From assembly GCF_045290345.1 (NCBI RefSeq), contig NZ_CP155447.1:8060001-8124000 (forward strand): 64,000 nucleotides of DNA. Direction: 5' to 3'. The position numbers and the translations under genes are program-made. Source of the stretch: Singulisphaera sp045290345 (GTDB taxonomy: Bacteria > Planctomycetota > Planctomycetia > Isosphaerales > Isosphaeraceae). The stretch's first letter is position 1; every line of letters starts with the position of its first letter. The notes below the pieces were generated by a model. The model was given only the letters and a program-made list of their open reading frames with translations, did not search any database and was not told where the DNA came from. Shown here in pieces: positions 49,632-58,569 of this stretch.

Positions 49632-51713
49632 TTAATCCGTGGCCGGTTCGCTCTTCTCGAAATCGGCTGAACTGATCGAGACTCGCTCCGAACCATCTGC
49701 CGCGATGGTGATCGGGATCGACCAGACGAAGTTCTTGACCGCGCACAGGCTCGAGTCTTTGCTACAGACGAAGGAGCCGAACGACAACTTGACTGTGAAT
49801 GAATCGCCCAGTTTGGTTGTTTGTGCGAGTGGAACGTCGACCGTGAAGACTTCCGCGGGGGGATTAATCTTTCCCGTCGTGGATCCCTTGGCGAGAATCC
49901 CAATTTTCTCGGGAGTTTCGACCAGGTAGGGCATGGCAACGTCAGGGCTGATCTTATAGCCAGGCTCCAGGGGGAGGGTCACTTCGAATTTGATCGCTTT
50001 GCCAGGTGCGACCTTTGCCATCTTCAAGGTGGCGAGCTTCGCCCTCGGGAAAGTGGGATTTCGCTTGGGAGGCGCAGGGGGCTTGAGCCCTTTGATCTCG
50101 AGCGTCTTCACCGTTTTCTCGCCCAGGTCGACCACCCGGATCAGCCCATTGTTTGTGTCGGCGACGTAGAGGTTCGTCCCCGCCACACTGAGCCCGCCGG
50201 GCTGATAGAATCGGGGAGGATCATTGGAATCGCCATGCTGCTTGTTGCCGACCAAGGTCTCAACGGTCCGGGTTGCGGGGTCGCAGACCTTGATCTTGTT
50301 GTTGTAGGTATCGGCGATGAACAATTTGCCGTTACCGTAAGCGACCCCCAGGCAGTGCTGGAGGCGGACGACATCTCCCTTGCCATCAACATCTGCGAAT
50401 ACGAAGAGGCCCTGGCCAACGATGGTGCGGACCACCGGCTTTCTTTTGTCGAGGACGATTTCGCGGATCGCGGAGACCTCGGAGTCGGCCACGAACAGGT
50501 TCTTTCCGTCGGTCGCCAGGCCACTCGGCTGAGAGAAGAGGGCCGTGTGAACGGGGCCATCCTCGATATTCTCCGAGCCCTCCCCTGCCCAGACAGTGAC
50601 CGAATCCGAAGGGATATCGTACCGCCAGATTTGGTGGGTGCCGGCCATCGCAATCGCCAGGGTCTTGGTGCCGGGAATGAGCACGAGGTCCCACGGGCTG
50701 CTCAAACTCGTCGACTTCCCCGCTCCCGCTCCGGATCGGCGATGGCCTTGCTGGCCCGTGCCCGCCACGGTGGTGACCTTTTTGGTCTTGAGATGGATTG
50801 CACGGATCGCGTGATTCTCGGTGTCGGCGACGTACAGGGTGTCATCGACCAGGCAGAGCCCTTGGGGCCGGTTGAACTCTGCTTTGGCGTAGTCGCCGTC
50901 GACCATGCCGATTCCCCCCGATCCCACCACGACTGACTTCCGACCGTTGAGGTCGGTCAGGACGACCCGGTTGTGGGCGGTGTCCGCGATGAAGAGTTGC
51001 TTGCTCTTCTCGTCGGCCAGCACTTTTCCAGGATAGAGCAGTGGCTCGGTGTCCGGCTTATCGCTCTCGGCGGAAAACTGGAGCGGGGTCGTATTCAGGT
51101 CCCCTTTTGCCTTGTGCTTGGCCACGCGCAGGCCGATTTCGTGGTCGAGGATCGCGTAATTTCCTTCCCCACTGACCTTGCCGATGGGAGTTCCGTCGAC
51201 GTCGATCAGGACCATGGTCGGCCAGCCAGTGGCCCCGAACCGATTCCAGAGGACCTGGTCGGCGTCGTTGATCACGGGGTGTTTGATTTGATACTCGGCC
51301 ACCTTGCGGCGAATATTCTCGGTCTGGCGCTCGTCGTCGAATTTGGGAGAATGGACCCCGATCACGACGAGTTCGTCCTTGTACTTCTGTTCAAGCTTGG
51401 CAAGGTCGGGCAGGACGTGGTGGCAGTTGATGCAGCAGTATGTCCAGAAGTCGAGGAGAACGAGCTTGCCCCGAAGCTCTTCGAGTCGAATCGGCCCGGA
51501 GTTAATCCAGTCCACGCCTCCTTCCAGGCTCAGCTTGGGCGTTTGCAGGAACGAAGTCCGCTCTATTGGAATCGTTCGCGAAGCCGGCTTTCCGGTGGGC
51601 TTGGAACCCGCCGCCGCCTGATTTTGCAGGATGCAGGCCGCGATTGACATGACGAGTGACGACGTCATGACAAGGCCCAACAACCATCGGGCCATGGACT
51701 TCGGTTGACGCAT
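49632..51713 (-). CDS. NHLRC2-like thioredoxin-fold and NHL-repeat protein
   Basis: A 693-residue exported protein. A signal helix (WLLGLVMTSSLVMSIAA) is followed by C, possibly a lipoprotein site. A TlpA-like thioredoxin domain (about 60-200) has KLVLLDFWTYCCINCHHVLPDL with the C-C-I-N-C active site near residue 93 and GATGWPTMVLIDVDG with the cis-proline. Then come five or six NHL beta-propeller repeats, such as LFIADTAHNRVVLTDLNG, LYVADTENHAIRAIHLKT and LFIADTYNNKIKVCDP. A C-terminal beta-rich domain ends the chain. This order is that of the NHLRC2 family, conserved from bacteria to animals. It likely acts in the periplasm on thiols, but its substrate is unknown. ATG at 51713 after AGAGGA. 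Confidence 0.9.
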   Translation of the reverse strand: MRQPKSMARWLLGLVMTSSLVMSIAACILQNQAAAGSKPTGKPASRTIPIERTSFLQTPKLSLEGGVDWINSGPIRLEELRGKLVLLDFWTYCCINCHHVLPDLAKLEQKYKDELVVIGVHSPKFDDERQTENIRRKVAEYQIKHPVINDADQVLWNRFGATGWPTMVLIDVDGTPIGKVSGEGNYAILDHEIGLRVAKHKAKGDLNTTPLQFSAESDKPDTEPLLYPGKVLADEKSKQLFIADTAHNRVVLTDLNGRKSVVVGSGGIGMVDGDYAKAEFNRPQGLCLVDDTLYVADTENHAIRAIHLKTKKVTTVAGTGQQGHRRSGAGAGKSTSLSSPWDLVLIPGTKTLAIAMAGTHQIWRYDIPSDSVTVWAGEGSENIEDGPVHTALFSQPSGLATDGKNLFVADSEVSAIREIVLDKRKPVVRTIVGQGLFVFADVDGKGDVVRLQHCLGVAYGNGKLFIADTYNNKIKVCDPATRTVETLVGNKQHGDSNDPPRFYQPGGLSVAGTNLYVADTNNGLIRVVDLGEKTVKTLEIKGLKPPAPPKRNPTFPRAKLATLKMAKVAPGKAIKFEVTLPLEPGYKISPDVAMPYLVETPEKIGILAKGSTTGKINPPAEVFTVDVPLAQTTKLGDSFTVKLSFGSFVCSKDSSLCAVKNFVWSIPITIAADGSERVSISSADFEKSEPATD

Positions 51714-52056
51714 TGCCAGCGATCCTCTCAAAGACGGCACGGAGTAACGGTGGATTCCGAAAGTCGTAATTCCATCAATATTGTAATCAGCGCAGGGACG
51801 GGCGAGGAGGATTATTTTGATCGAGACGATCACGAGGAGTTCGGGTCCGGTAAGAGAGTGGGGCTCGACGTGGCTGGTAGTCGAGCCATTGGATCGTTAA
51901 GATCTGGTGTATAGTTGAGGCGTCGTGGCAAGCGCCGGGTGCGGGCTTTCCGATCTTCGAGGACTCGTTGCGAGGCCGATCCTCGAAGGCCAACCGAGCC
52001 ACGGGTCGCCGTGGCCCCTGTCTCTCCCGCCTTTGGTCAGTTCGAGAACTTCCGGC

Positions 52057-53046
52057 ATGGATAAATCTCTCGTCTGCAACGCCTCGTCCAAAGACAACGA
52101 CCCGTTCGGTGAGCTCAAAATCTTCAGCGGAAAGGCCAGCAAAGGCCTGGCCAGCGAGATTGGCGCCAAGCTGGGAATCGAACTGGCTCAATCCGAGACC
52201 AAGACCTTCAGCGAGGGGAACGTCTTCGTCCGGGTGCTGGAGAACGTGCGCGGGCGCGACGTCTTCATCATTCAGGGGACGGAGTATCCGGTTAACGACA
52301 ACTTCATGGAGTTGCTCTTCTGGATCGACGCGTTCCGACGCGCCAGCGCAACCCAGGTGACGGCGGTGATCCCGTTCTTCTCCTACGCCAAGGGAGACAA
52401 GAAGGACGAACCGCGAGTCTCGATTCGAGCCCGGGTCTGCGCCGACGCCATCGAGGCGGCCGGGGCCGACCGCGTGCTGACGATGGACCTGCACAGCCCG
52501 CAAATCCAGGGGTTTTTCAAGATCCCGGTCGACCACCTCTATGCCATGCCAGTCCTGGTCGACTACTTCCGCAAGAAGCAGATCCCCGACCTGGTCGTGG
52601 CCTCGCCCGACGTCGGATTCGGCAAGCAGGCGTACCGGTTTGCGAAGATGATGCATACCAACGTCGTCTTCGGCAACAAGGTGCGGCACTCGCACGACGA
52701 ACAGGCCGAGATGCTCGACATCGTGGGCGAAGTCGAAGGCAAGAACGTTCTGATCGTCGACGACTTCACCATCTCGGGAGGCACCCTCATCGAGATGGCC
52801 AATGCCTGCAAAGAGCGCGGGGCGCTCGACGTCTACGCGTGTGTCTCGCATGGCGTCTTCTCCCAGGGATCGGCGGCAAAGATTGCCCGGAGCCCGATCA
52901 AGGAGCTGGTCCTGACCGACACGATCGGCTACCGATTCGAGCCCCTCGCCCCTTGTTGCAAGATCATCAGTGTCGCCGGCCTCTTCGCCGAGGCCATTCA
53001 GTCGATCCACCGCCGCGAAAGCGTCAGTCGGCTATTCGACTTCTGA
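52057..53046 (+). CDS. prs: Ribose-phosphate pyrophosphokinase
   Basis: A 329-residue PRPP synthetase, transferring pyrophosphate from ATP to ribose-5-phosphate for nucleotide, His and Trp synthesis. Strings: LKIFSGKASKGLASEI, FSEGNVFVRVLENVRGRDVFIIQG, YPVNDNFMELLFWIDAFRRASA, VIPFFSYAKGDKK, LTMDLHSPQIQGFF and VLIVDDFTISGGTLIE. The last is the PRPP loop, D-D-x-x-x-S-G-G-T instead of the common D-D-x-x-D-T-A-G-T, so the second acidic residue is absent, a variation seen in divergent Prs subgroups. The frame is open upstream to 51925 with no family match; ATG 52057 is used though its ribosome site is weak. Stands alone. Confidence 0.9.
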   Translation: MDKSLVCNASSKDNDPFGELKIFSGKASKGLASEIGAKLGIELAQSETKTFSEGNVFVRVLENVRGRDVFIIQGTEYPVNDNFMELLFWIDAFRRASATQVTAVIPFFSYAKGDKKDEPRVSIRARVCADAIEAAGADRVLTMDLHSPQIQGFFKIPVDHLYAMPVLVDYFRKKQIPDLVVASPDVGFGKQAYRFAKMMHTNVVFGNKVRHSHDEQAEMLDIVGEVEGKNVLIVDDFTISGGTLIEMANACKERGALDVYACVSHGVFSQGSAAKIARSPIKELVLTDTIGYRFEPLAPCCKIISVAGLFAEAIQSIHRRESVSRLFDF

Positions 53047-53235
53047 CGCCTGGCGCGGACGAGACCGTGATCGTCGCCAACGATCCCAGCTCGCTTCGAG
53101 GGCCATGGCCAGCCATCGCCCTCGGCGGGCCTGGCTTTGCGCCTCGTTTCAACGCGTTGACTTCGGTAGGACCGCTGCCTAGCATGACTGGAGGCGTTAC
53201 CTGAACGCGCCGACAGTTCTACCGGAGGGTGCAGA

Positions 53236-54663
53236 ATGGCGACGGAGCGGCCCAGAACCCTGGGCGATTTGCGGGCCAGCGGTTATCGAATGGAGTCCGT
53301 CAAAGACGAGATGAGGCGCAACCTGATCGCCACGATCCAGGCGGGACGCCCACTTTTCCCCGATATCCTGGGCTACGAAGAGACGGTTGTCCCCCAGATC
53401 CAGAACGCCATCCTCTCCCGGCACGACATCCTCTTTCTCGGACTCCGCGGCCAGGCCAAGACACGGATGCTCCGCCAGCTTGTCCACCTGCTCGATGACG
53501 CCATGCCGATCATCGCCGGGTCGGAGGTCCACGACCATCCCTACGCCCCGCTCTCCAAAGAGGCTCGCGACCGGGTCGCCGCCAGTGGCGACGCCACACC
53601 GATCGACTGGGTCGGCCGCGACGCACGCTATCAGGAAAAGCTCGCCACCCCCGACGTGACGATCGCGGACCTGATCGGCGAGATTGATATGATCAAGCAC
53701 GCCGAGGGACGCTACCTCTCGAACGAATTGACCATGCACTTCGGTCTGATCCCGCGCACCAACCGCGGGATCTTCTGCATCAACGAGCTGCCCGACCTTT
53801 CCCCCAAGATTCAGGTCGGTCTGTTCAATGTGCTTGAAGAACGCGACATTCAGATTCGCGGCTACCCGGTGCGGCTCACGCTCGACCTCTGCATGGTCTT
53901 CTCGGCGAACCCCGAAGACTATACCAACCGAGGCCGGATCGTCACGCCGCTGAAGGATCGGATCGGGTCGGTCGTCCGCACCCACTACCCGCTGACTCGT
54001 GAGTTGGGCATCGCGATCAGCGACCAGAACGCCTGGCTCGATCGGACCGGTGGCGAGCTGGCCATTCCGATCTACGTCAAAGAGATTATTGAAGAGATCT
54101 CGCGACTGGCGCGGTCGTCGTCGCACGTGAACCAGCAGTCGGGCGTCTCGGTTCGGATGTCGATCGCCAACCTCGAAAATGTCGTCTCCAACTCCGAGCG
54201 GCGTGCCCTGCTCTGCGGCGAACGCTGGATCGTGCCGCGCATCTCGGACCTCGCCCATGTCGCCACCAGCTCACGCGGTAAGCTCGAGCTCACCATGTCC
54301 GAGGACGACGGCAACGAGGACAAGCTGATCAGCCGGATCGTCGACGAGGCGGTCAAGAACGTCTTCGCTCAGCACCTCGACGCTCGCGAGTTCCGCGCCG
54401 CGGTGGGCTACTTTGAATCGGGCAATGGTATCGAGATGGGCGACACACTTTCGGCCAAGGAAGTGCTCTCCCGGATCGAAAAGGTTCCTCACCTCCGCAA
54501 GCGGGCGGATGAATTCGCCCGCCAGGTCCAGCCCGAGCTGACCGATACGGACGCCCGCGATATTTCCGTCGCCGCCGCCGCCGAGTTCATCCTCGAAGGG
54601 TTGCATGTCCACAACAAGCTGAACAAGTCGTCCAAGTCCGGGTCGACTTCGTACAAACGCTAG
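53236..54663 (+). CDS. MoxR/ChlI-like AAA+ ATPase
   Basis: A 475-residue AAA+ ATPase related to magnesium chelatase subunit I and MoxR. The N-terminal FPDILGYEETVVPQIQNAILSRHDILFLG leads to Walker A GLRGQAKTRML (about 69-79). RGIFCINELPDLSPKIQVGLFNVLEE is the Walker B and following helix, with N-E replacing the usual D-E, and VFSANPEDYTNRG is sensor 1. The family uses ATP to remodel or insert metals into partner proteins together with a vWA subunit. The next gene, 45 bp on, encodes that vWA protein. ATG 53236 follows GGAGGG. Confidence 0.93.
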   Translation: MATERPRTLGDLRASGYRMESVKDEMRRNLIATIQAGRPLFPDILGYEETVVPQIQNAILSRHDILFLGLRGQAKTRMLRQLVHLLDDAMPIIAGSEVHDHPYAPLSKEARDRVAASGDATPIDWVGRDARYQEKLATPDVTIADLIGEIDMIKHAEGRYLSNELTMHFGLIPRTNRGIFCINELPDLSPKIQVGLFNVLEERDIQIRGYPVRLTLDLCMVFSANPEDYTNRGRIVTPLKDRIGSVVRTHYPLTRELGIAISDQNAWLDRTGGELAIPIYVKEIIEEISRLARSSSHVNQQSGVSVRMSIANLENVVSNSERRALLCGERWIVPRISDLAHVATSSRGKLELTMSEDDGNEDKLISRIVDEAVKNVFAQHLDAREFRAAVGYFESGNGIEMGDTLSAKEVLSRIEKVPHLRKRADEFARQVQPELTDTDARDISVAAAAEFILEGLHVHNKLNKSSKSGSTSYKR

Positions 54664-54708
54664 TGGACGAATGCCCCAAGCTCGCGCCCGATTGAGGAAG
54701 GAGTACTC

Positions 54709-55851
54709 GTGTCTTTCTACGAATACAGTAAGTGGGACGGCTCTCAAGAGTTCCAGCCTCAGTCCGCCGAAAAGGCCTTCGACCAGTTGTCGGAGTATCT
54801 CCTCCAGCATGGCGAGCAAGTCCTCCGCAACCTGGACGAGTTCGAGGAGGACGAGATTCCCGACCTGCTCCAGCAGATCGAGAAGCAAGGCCTGATCGAG
54901 CAGGACGACGAAGGAAAGTGGCAAGTCAGTCCCAAGGGACTTCGGCGGATCCAGGAAAGTGCGTTATCGAGCCTGTTCCAGACGTTTCAGCGCGACGCGG
55001 TCGGCAAGCACGACACCCCTCAGAAAGGGGAAGGGACGGTCCGGCTCGACGACTCCCGCCCCTACGTCTACGGTGATTCGCTGGTGAATCTCGACCTCCA
55101 CGAGACCCTCAAAAATGGACTGGTCCGCCAGGGGGGTGGGTCACCGATCCACCTGCGCTATGAGGATTACGTCGTTCACGACACCGAGTTTCAGTCGCGC
55201 TGCTCCACGGTGGTGCTGATCGACATGAGCGGCTCCATGGGCCGCTACGGCAAATACGCCATGACCAAGAAGGTGGCCATGGCACTCCAGGCGATGGTCC
55301 GCGCGCAGTACTCGCAAGACACCTTGCAGATGGTTGGGTTCTACACGTATGCCAACCGCATCACCGAACGCGAGTTGCTCAACTCGGCCCCCAAGCCGGT
55401 GAGCCTCTTCGACAGTCATGTCCGGCTACGGTTCGACCTCGATAATCCACCGAAGCGCGTTCCTCAGCACTTCACGAATATTCATGCGGGGCTTCGCCTG
55501 GCGCGAGGCCTCCTGAGCCGGCAAGGGGCGCAGAACAAGCAGATCATCGTCATCACCGATGGCGAGCCGACCGCGCACCTCGAAGGCCGCGAGGTGGTGC
55601 TGATCTATCCCCCCTCGGAGAAGTCGGCCTCGCACACGCTCGCCGAAGTCCGCCGCTGCGCCGCGGCTGGGATCCGGGTGTCGAGCTTCGCCCTGATCGA
55701 AGATTACTTCTATCTCGGCCTGGTCAACTTCGTCGAGGAGATGGCGCGGGTCTCGCAGGGTGTCGCCGCCTATTGCTCAGCCGACGACCTCGGCTCATAT
55801 GTCTTCGATAGCTTTGTCGGGGGCCGACGAAGCCGCCGCATGAGCCGCTGA
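54709..55851 (+). CDS. vWA-domain partner of the AAA+ ATPase
   Basis: A 380-residue protein with GTG start after AGGAAGGAG. Residues 1-160 are an acidic, helical region of unknown fold (EFEEDEIPDLLQQIEKQGLI). A von Willebrand factor A domain fills the rest: CSTVVLIDMSGSMGRYGKYAMTKK holds the MIDAS D-x-S-x-S (172-176), and GLRLARGLLSRQGAQNKQIIVITDGEPTAH carries the later T and D contacts. It ends in a basic tail. With the AAA+ protein it should form a MoxR/vWA-type complex that acts on an unidentified client. No signal peptide, so cytoplasmic. Confidence 0.93.
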   Translation: MSFYEYSKWDGSQEFQPQSAEKAFDQLSEYLLQHGEQVLRNLDEFEEDEIPDLLQQIEKQGLIEQDDEGKWQVSPKGLRRIQESALSSLFQTFQRDAVGKHDTPQKGEGTVRLDDSRPYVYGDSLVNLDLHETLKNGLVRQGGGSPIHLRYEDYVVHDTEFQSRCSTVVLIDMSGSMGRYGKYAMTKKVAMALQAMVRAQYSQDTLQMVGFYTYANRITERELLNSAPKPVSLFDSHVRLRFDLDNPPKRVPQHFTNIHAGLRLARGLLSRQGAQNKQIIVITDGEPTAHLEGREVVLIYPPSEKSASHTLAEVRRCAAAGIRVSSFALIEDYFYLGLVNFVEEMARVSQGVAAYCSADDLGSYVFDSFVGGRRSRRMSR

Positions 55852-55957
55852 CCGCCGCCTTGCAAGCGACAGCTTCAAAAAGTGGTCGACGAAGCCAGGG
55901 TGTCGCCGCAAGGTTGGTCAGGGATTGCCCCGTTCCGCGATCCCGAGCCGAATCCGT

Positions 55958-56021
55958 GGTGGGCCGTGCCCATCATAAAAGAATTCACATGGGATCTTTT
56001 GTAGGGTGGGCACGGCCCATC
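55958..56021. repeat. Pair of palindromic intergenic repeats, arms in reverse order
   Basis: GGTGGGC-CGT-GCCCATC at 55958-55974 and GTAG + GGTGGGC-ACG-GCCCATC at 56001-56021. Here the arm carrying CTAC/GTAG is inside rather than outside, the opposite order to 37648-37818. It sits between the ends of the convergent vWA and sthA genes. Confidence 0.75.
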
Positions 56022-56045
56022 ATCTTGTTATCTCGCTTGGAGTTG

Positions 56046-57446
56046 CTACTTCGGGAGCGCGGCTCGGCGGCCCAGCGCATCGTAGGTGGCGTACTTGTAG
56101 AGTTCGGTCAGTGTAGGGTAGTTGTAGCAGGTCTGAATGAAAAGGTCGGCCCCTTGCTTGAGCAGCAAGGCCGTCAGGCCGACATGGACGAGTTCGGTCG
56201 CCTGCTCGCCGATGACGTGAACCCCTAACAACCTCATGTCTTCGACCGCGAAGAGGAGTTTGAGGAATCCCTTGTCATCGCCGATGATGTGTCCGCGAGC
56301 GTTCGAGTCGTAAGTGGCCTTGCCGACGATGTAGGGAATCCCCTTCTTCTGGAGTGACTCCTCGGTTTCGCCGGCCATCGAGCACTCAGGGATGGTGTAG
56401 ATCCCGTAAGGCAGAATCACGGCCATGTCGCTCTTGTACTTCAAGTCGAAGGCGTTGACCATCGCGACGCGGGCTTGCTCCATCGCGGTGGAGGCCAGCG
56501 CGGGGGAGCCGATGACGTCCCCGGCGGCATACACATGAGGCGCTTCGGTCTGGTAGCGTGAGTTCACGTGCACCACGCCCCGCTCGTTGACCTCGACTCC
56601 GACCCGATCCAACCCCAGGTCTTGGGTATTGCCATTCCGACCCGACGACACCAGGATCGCCCCTGGTTGTAATTCCAGGCCCGACTTGAGCCGGACGTCA
56701 ATCTCCTCGCCGGCATGAACGAATTCGACCGAGTCGTTAAAGATGAAGCGGATGCCGATCGACTCCATCTGAGCCTGGAGCGAGGCGGCGATCTCGGCGT
56801 CGAGCGAGCCGACCGCTCGACCACGCTGCTCGACCACGGTGACGTCGATGCCGAGAATTGCGAACATGCAAGCGTATTCGCAGCCGATCACTCCGCCGCC
56901 GACAACGAGCATGCTCTTGGGCATGTGCTGGAGTTGGAGGATCGTATCTGAATCCCAGACCCGCGGATCGTCGAAGGGGTAGATCGGCGGCCGGAACGGT
57001 GATGATCCAACGGCGATCAGGACGACGTCTCCCTGAATCAGGGTCTCGCTCCCATCGTTCGAGCGAATCCGGACGGTGTGCGGGTCGACGAACGAGCCCG
57101 AGCCGCGGAACAACCGGACGTGATGCCGCGACAGGTTGTTGAGAATCCGGACCCGCTCCTCCTGAGTGACATGCTGCTCGTGGACGAGGAAATCGCGGAT
57201 CGTCACCTTGTGTTTGATGCTAAGGTTCACTCCGGAGAGGTCGCGGTTGCGGAACCCGGAGAGGAACAAGGCCGTCTCGCGCAGCGTCTTGGAGGGGAGC
57301 GTGCCGGTATTCGCGGCCGCGCCACCGAGGCTCGGTTCTTTCTCGATCATCGCCACCGACTTGCCGAAGTAGGCAGCCTGCGCGGCCCCCTTCTCGCCCG
57401 CCGGGCCGGAACCGATCACGATGAGGTCAAACTTACTGGAATCCAT
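56046..57446 (-). CDS. sthA: Soluble Si-specific NAD(P)+ transhydrogenase
   Basis: A 466-residue FAD flavoprotein of the pyridine nucleotide-disulfide family. FDLIVIGSGPAGEKGAAQAAYFGKSVAMIEKE binds FAD. GGAAANTGTLPSKTLRETALFLSG lacks the redox cysteine pair of lipoamide dehydrogenase and matches SthA, which exchanges reducing power between NADPH and NADH. SMLVVGGGVIGCEYACMFAILG binds the nicotinamide nucleotide, and YAAGDVIGSPALASTAMEQARVAM is the second FAD contact. The length is right for SthA. Transcribed alone, convergent with the vWA gene. Confidence 0.93.
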   Translation of the reverse strand: MDSSKFDLIVIGSGPAGEKGAAQAAYFGKSVAMIEKEPSLGGAAANTGTLPSKTLRETALFLSGFRNRDLSGVNLSIKHKVTIRDFLVHEQHVTQEERVRILNNLSRHHVRLFRGSGSFVDPHTVRIRSNDGSETLIQGDVVLIAVGSSPFRPPIYPFDDPRVWDSDTILQLQHMPKSMLVVGGGVIGCEYACMFAILGIDVTVVEQRGRAVGSLDAEIAASLQAQMESIGIRFIFNDSVEFVHAGEEIDVRLKSGLELQPGAILVSSGRNGNTQDLGLDRVGVEVNERGVVHVNSRYQTEAPHVYAAGDVIGSPALASTAMEQARVAMVNAFDLKYKSDMAVILPYGIYTIPECSMAGETEESLQKKGIPYIVGKATYDSNARGHIIGDDKGFLKLLFAVEDMRLLGVHVIGEQATELVHVGLTALLLKQGADLFIQTCYNYPTLTELYKYATYDALGRRAALPK

Positions 57447-57636
57447 GAGGGAAGGCCCCGCTCTCTCAACCGTTGGGGTAGGGATCGCACCGCGGTTCCG
57501 CAGGCCCGCCGGGCATGAGACTATGCCCCGGTTCCAGGCGTGTCAAGTCGTCGCGCACGATCCAAGGCTCTGGTAGGTTGACGGTTCGGCTGGGCCGGTT
57601 TACCCTGGATGGCTCTCCCTTAAGAGGAATCAATAC

Positions 57637-58407
57637 GTGAAAATCATGCTCGTGCCATCGTCGATCGTCACGGATGGCGAGGAGCCTAGTCAGTACTTGA
57701 TCTCGTACTTGATCAACGATTCCGTGGCCATCGATGCCGGCAGCCTGGGAATCCATGGGGCTCCAAGCAGGCAGGCAAAAGTTAAACACGTTCTGATTTC
57801 CCATACGCATATCGACCATACGGCAACGCTGCCGATCTTCGTCGAGAACGCCTACGAGGGAAAGTCCGATTGCGTCACGATCCACGGCAGCGAAACCGTT
57901 CTGGAAAGCCTCCGAAACGACATCTTCAACGACCGAACCTGGCCCGACTTCATCGCACTCTCCGAAGGCTCGGCGCCCTTTTTGAGACTCGAACGTCTTG
58001 AGCCGGAACGGCCGCTCGAAGTGGAGGGGGTAAAGATCACCCCGATCTCGGTCAACCACGTCGTCCCGACCCTTGGCTTCTTGATCGAGGATTCTCGGTC
58101 CGCCGTGTTGATCGCTTCGGACACAGGGCCGACGGACCTCCTCTGGGACTTCGCCAACCAGGCCGAGCACCTCGACGCCGTCTTCCTTGAGGCTGCATTC
58201 CCCAACGAAATGAGCGAACTCGCCGCGCTCTCCAAGCACCTGACCCCCGCATTGTTCGGGCTCGAGGTGCAAAAGCTCAAGCGGAAAGCGGCCATTATCG
58301 CCGTGCACATCAAGGCGCGTTACCGCAAGCAGATCCTCCGCGAGTTGAGCGAACTCGAGCTACCCAACCTCCAAATCGGTCAATTCGGCATGACCTACGA
58401 GTGGTAG
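57637..58407 (+). CDS. MBL-fold hydrolase, class II cyclic-nucleotide phosphodiesterase-like
   Basis: A 256-residue metallo-beta-lactamase-fold protein beginning with GTG after AGAGGAA. VAIDAGSLGIHGAPSRQAKVKHVLISHTHIDHTATLPIFVENAY carries the metal-binding H-x-H-x-D-H; ITPISVNHVVPTLGFLIED and LIASDTGPTDLL hold the later H and D, and AIIAVHIKARYR the last H. The D-A-G-S, H-V-V-P-T and I-A-V-H-I-K strings resemble class II 3',5'-cyclic-nucleotide phosphodiesterases (CpdA/PdsA type). Activity on cAMP or another phosphodiester cannot be told from this. Stands alone. Confidence 0.87.
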   Translation: MKIMLVPSSIVTDGEEPSQYLISYLINDSVAIDAGSLGIHGAPSRQAKVKHVLISHTHIDHTATLPIFVENAYEGKSDCVTIHGSETVLESLRNDIFNDRTWPDFIALSEGSAPFLRLERLEPERPLEVEGVKITPISVNHVVPTLGFLIEDSRSAVLIASDTGPTDLLWDFANQAEHLDAVFLEAAFPNEMSELAALSKHLTPALFGLEVQKLKRKAAIIAVHIKARYRKQILRELSELELPNLQIGQFGMTYEW

Positions 58408-58569
58408 CTATCATTCGTCAGGAAGGGCAGACAGGGAGGCCTCTTCTCGCAAGTCGGTTCAAGTTGCCTCTTCGAGGTTGAAGTCTGTGTGTCATACTTG
58501 TCGTTCTATCAATATGGGATGGCCCGTAGGCATTCGCCTGCGGGCCTGACGGCGATCCCCTGCGCCGAG

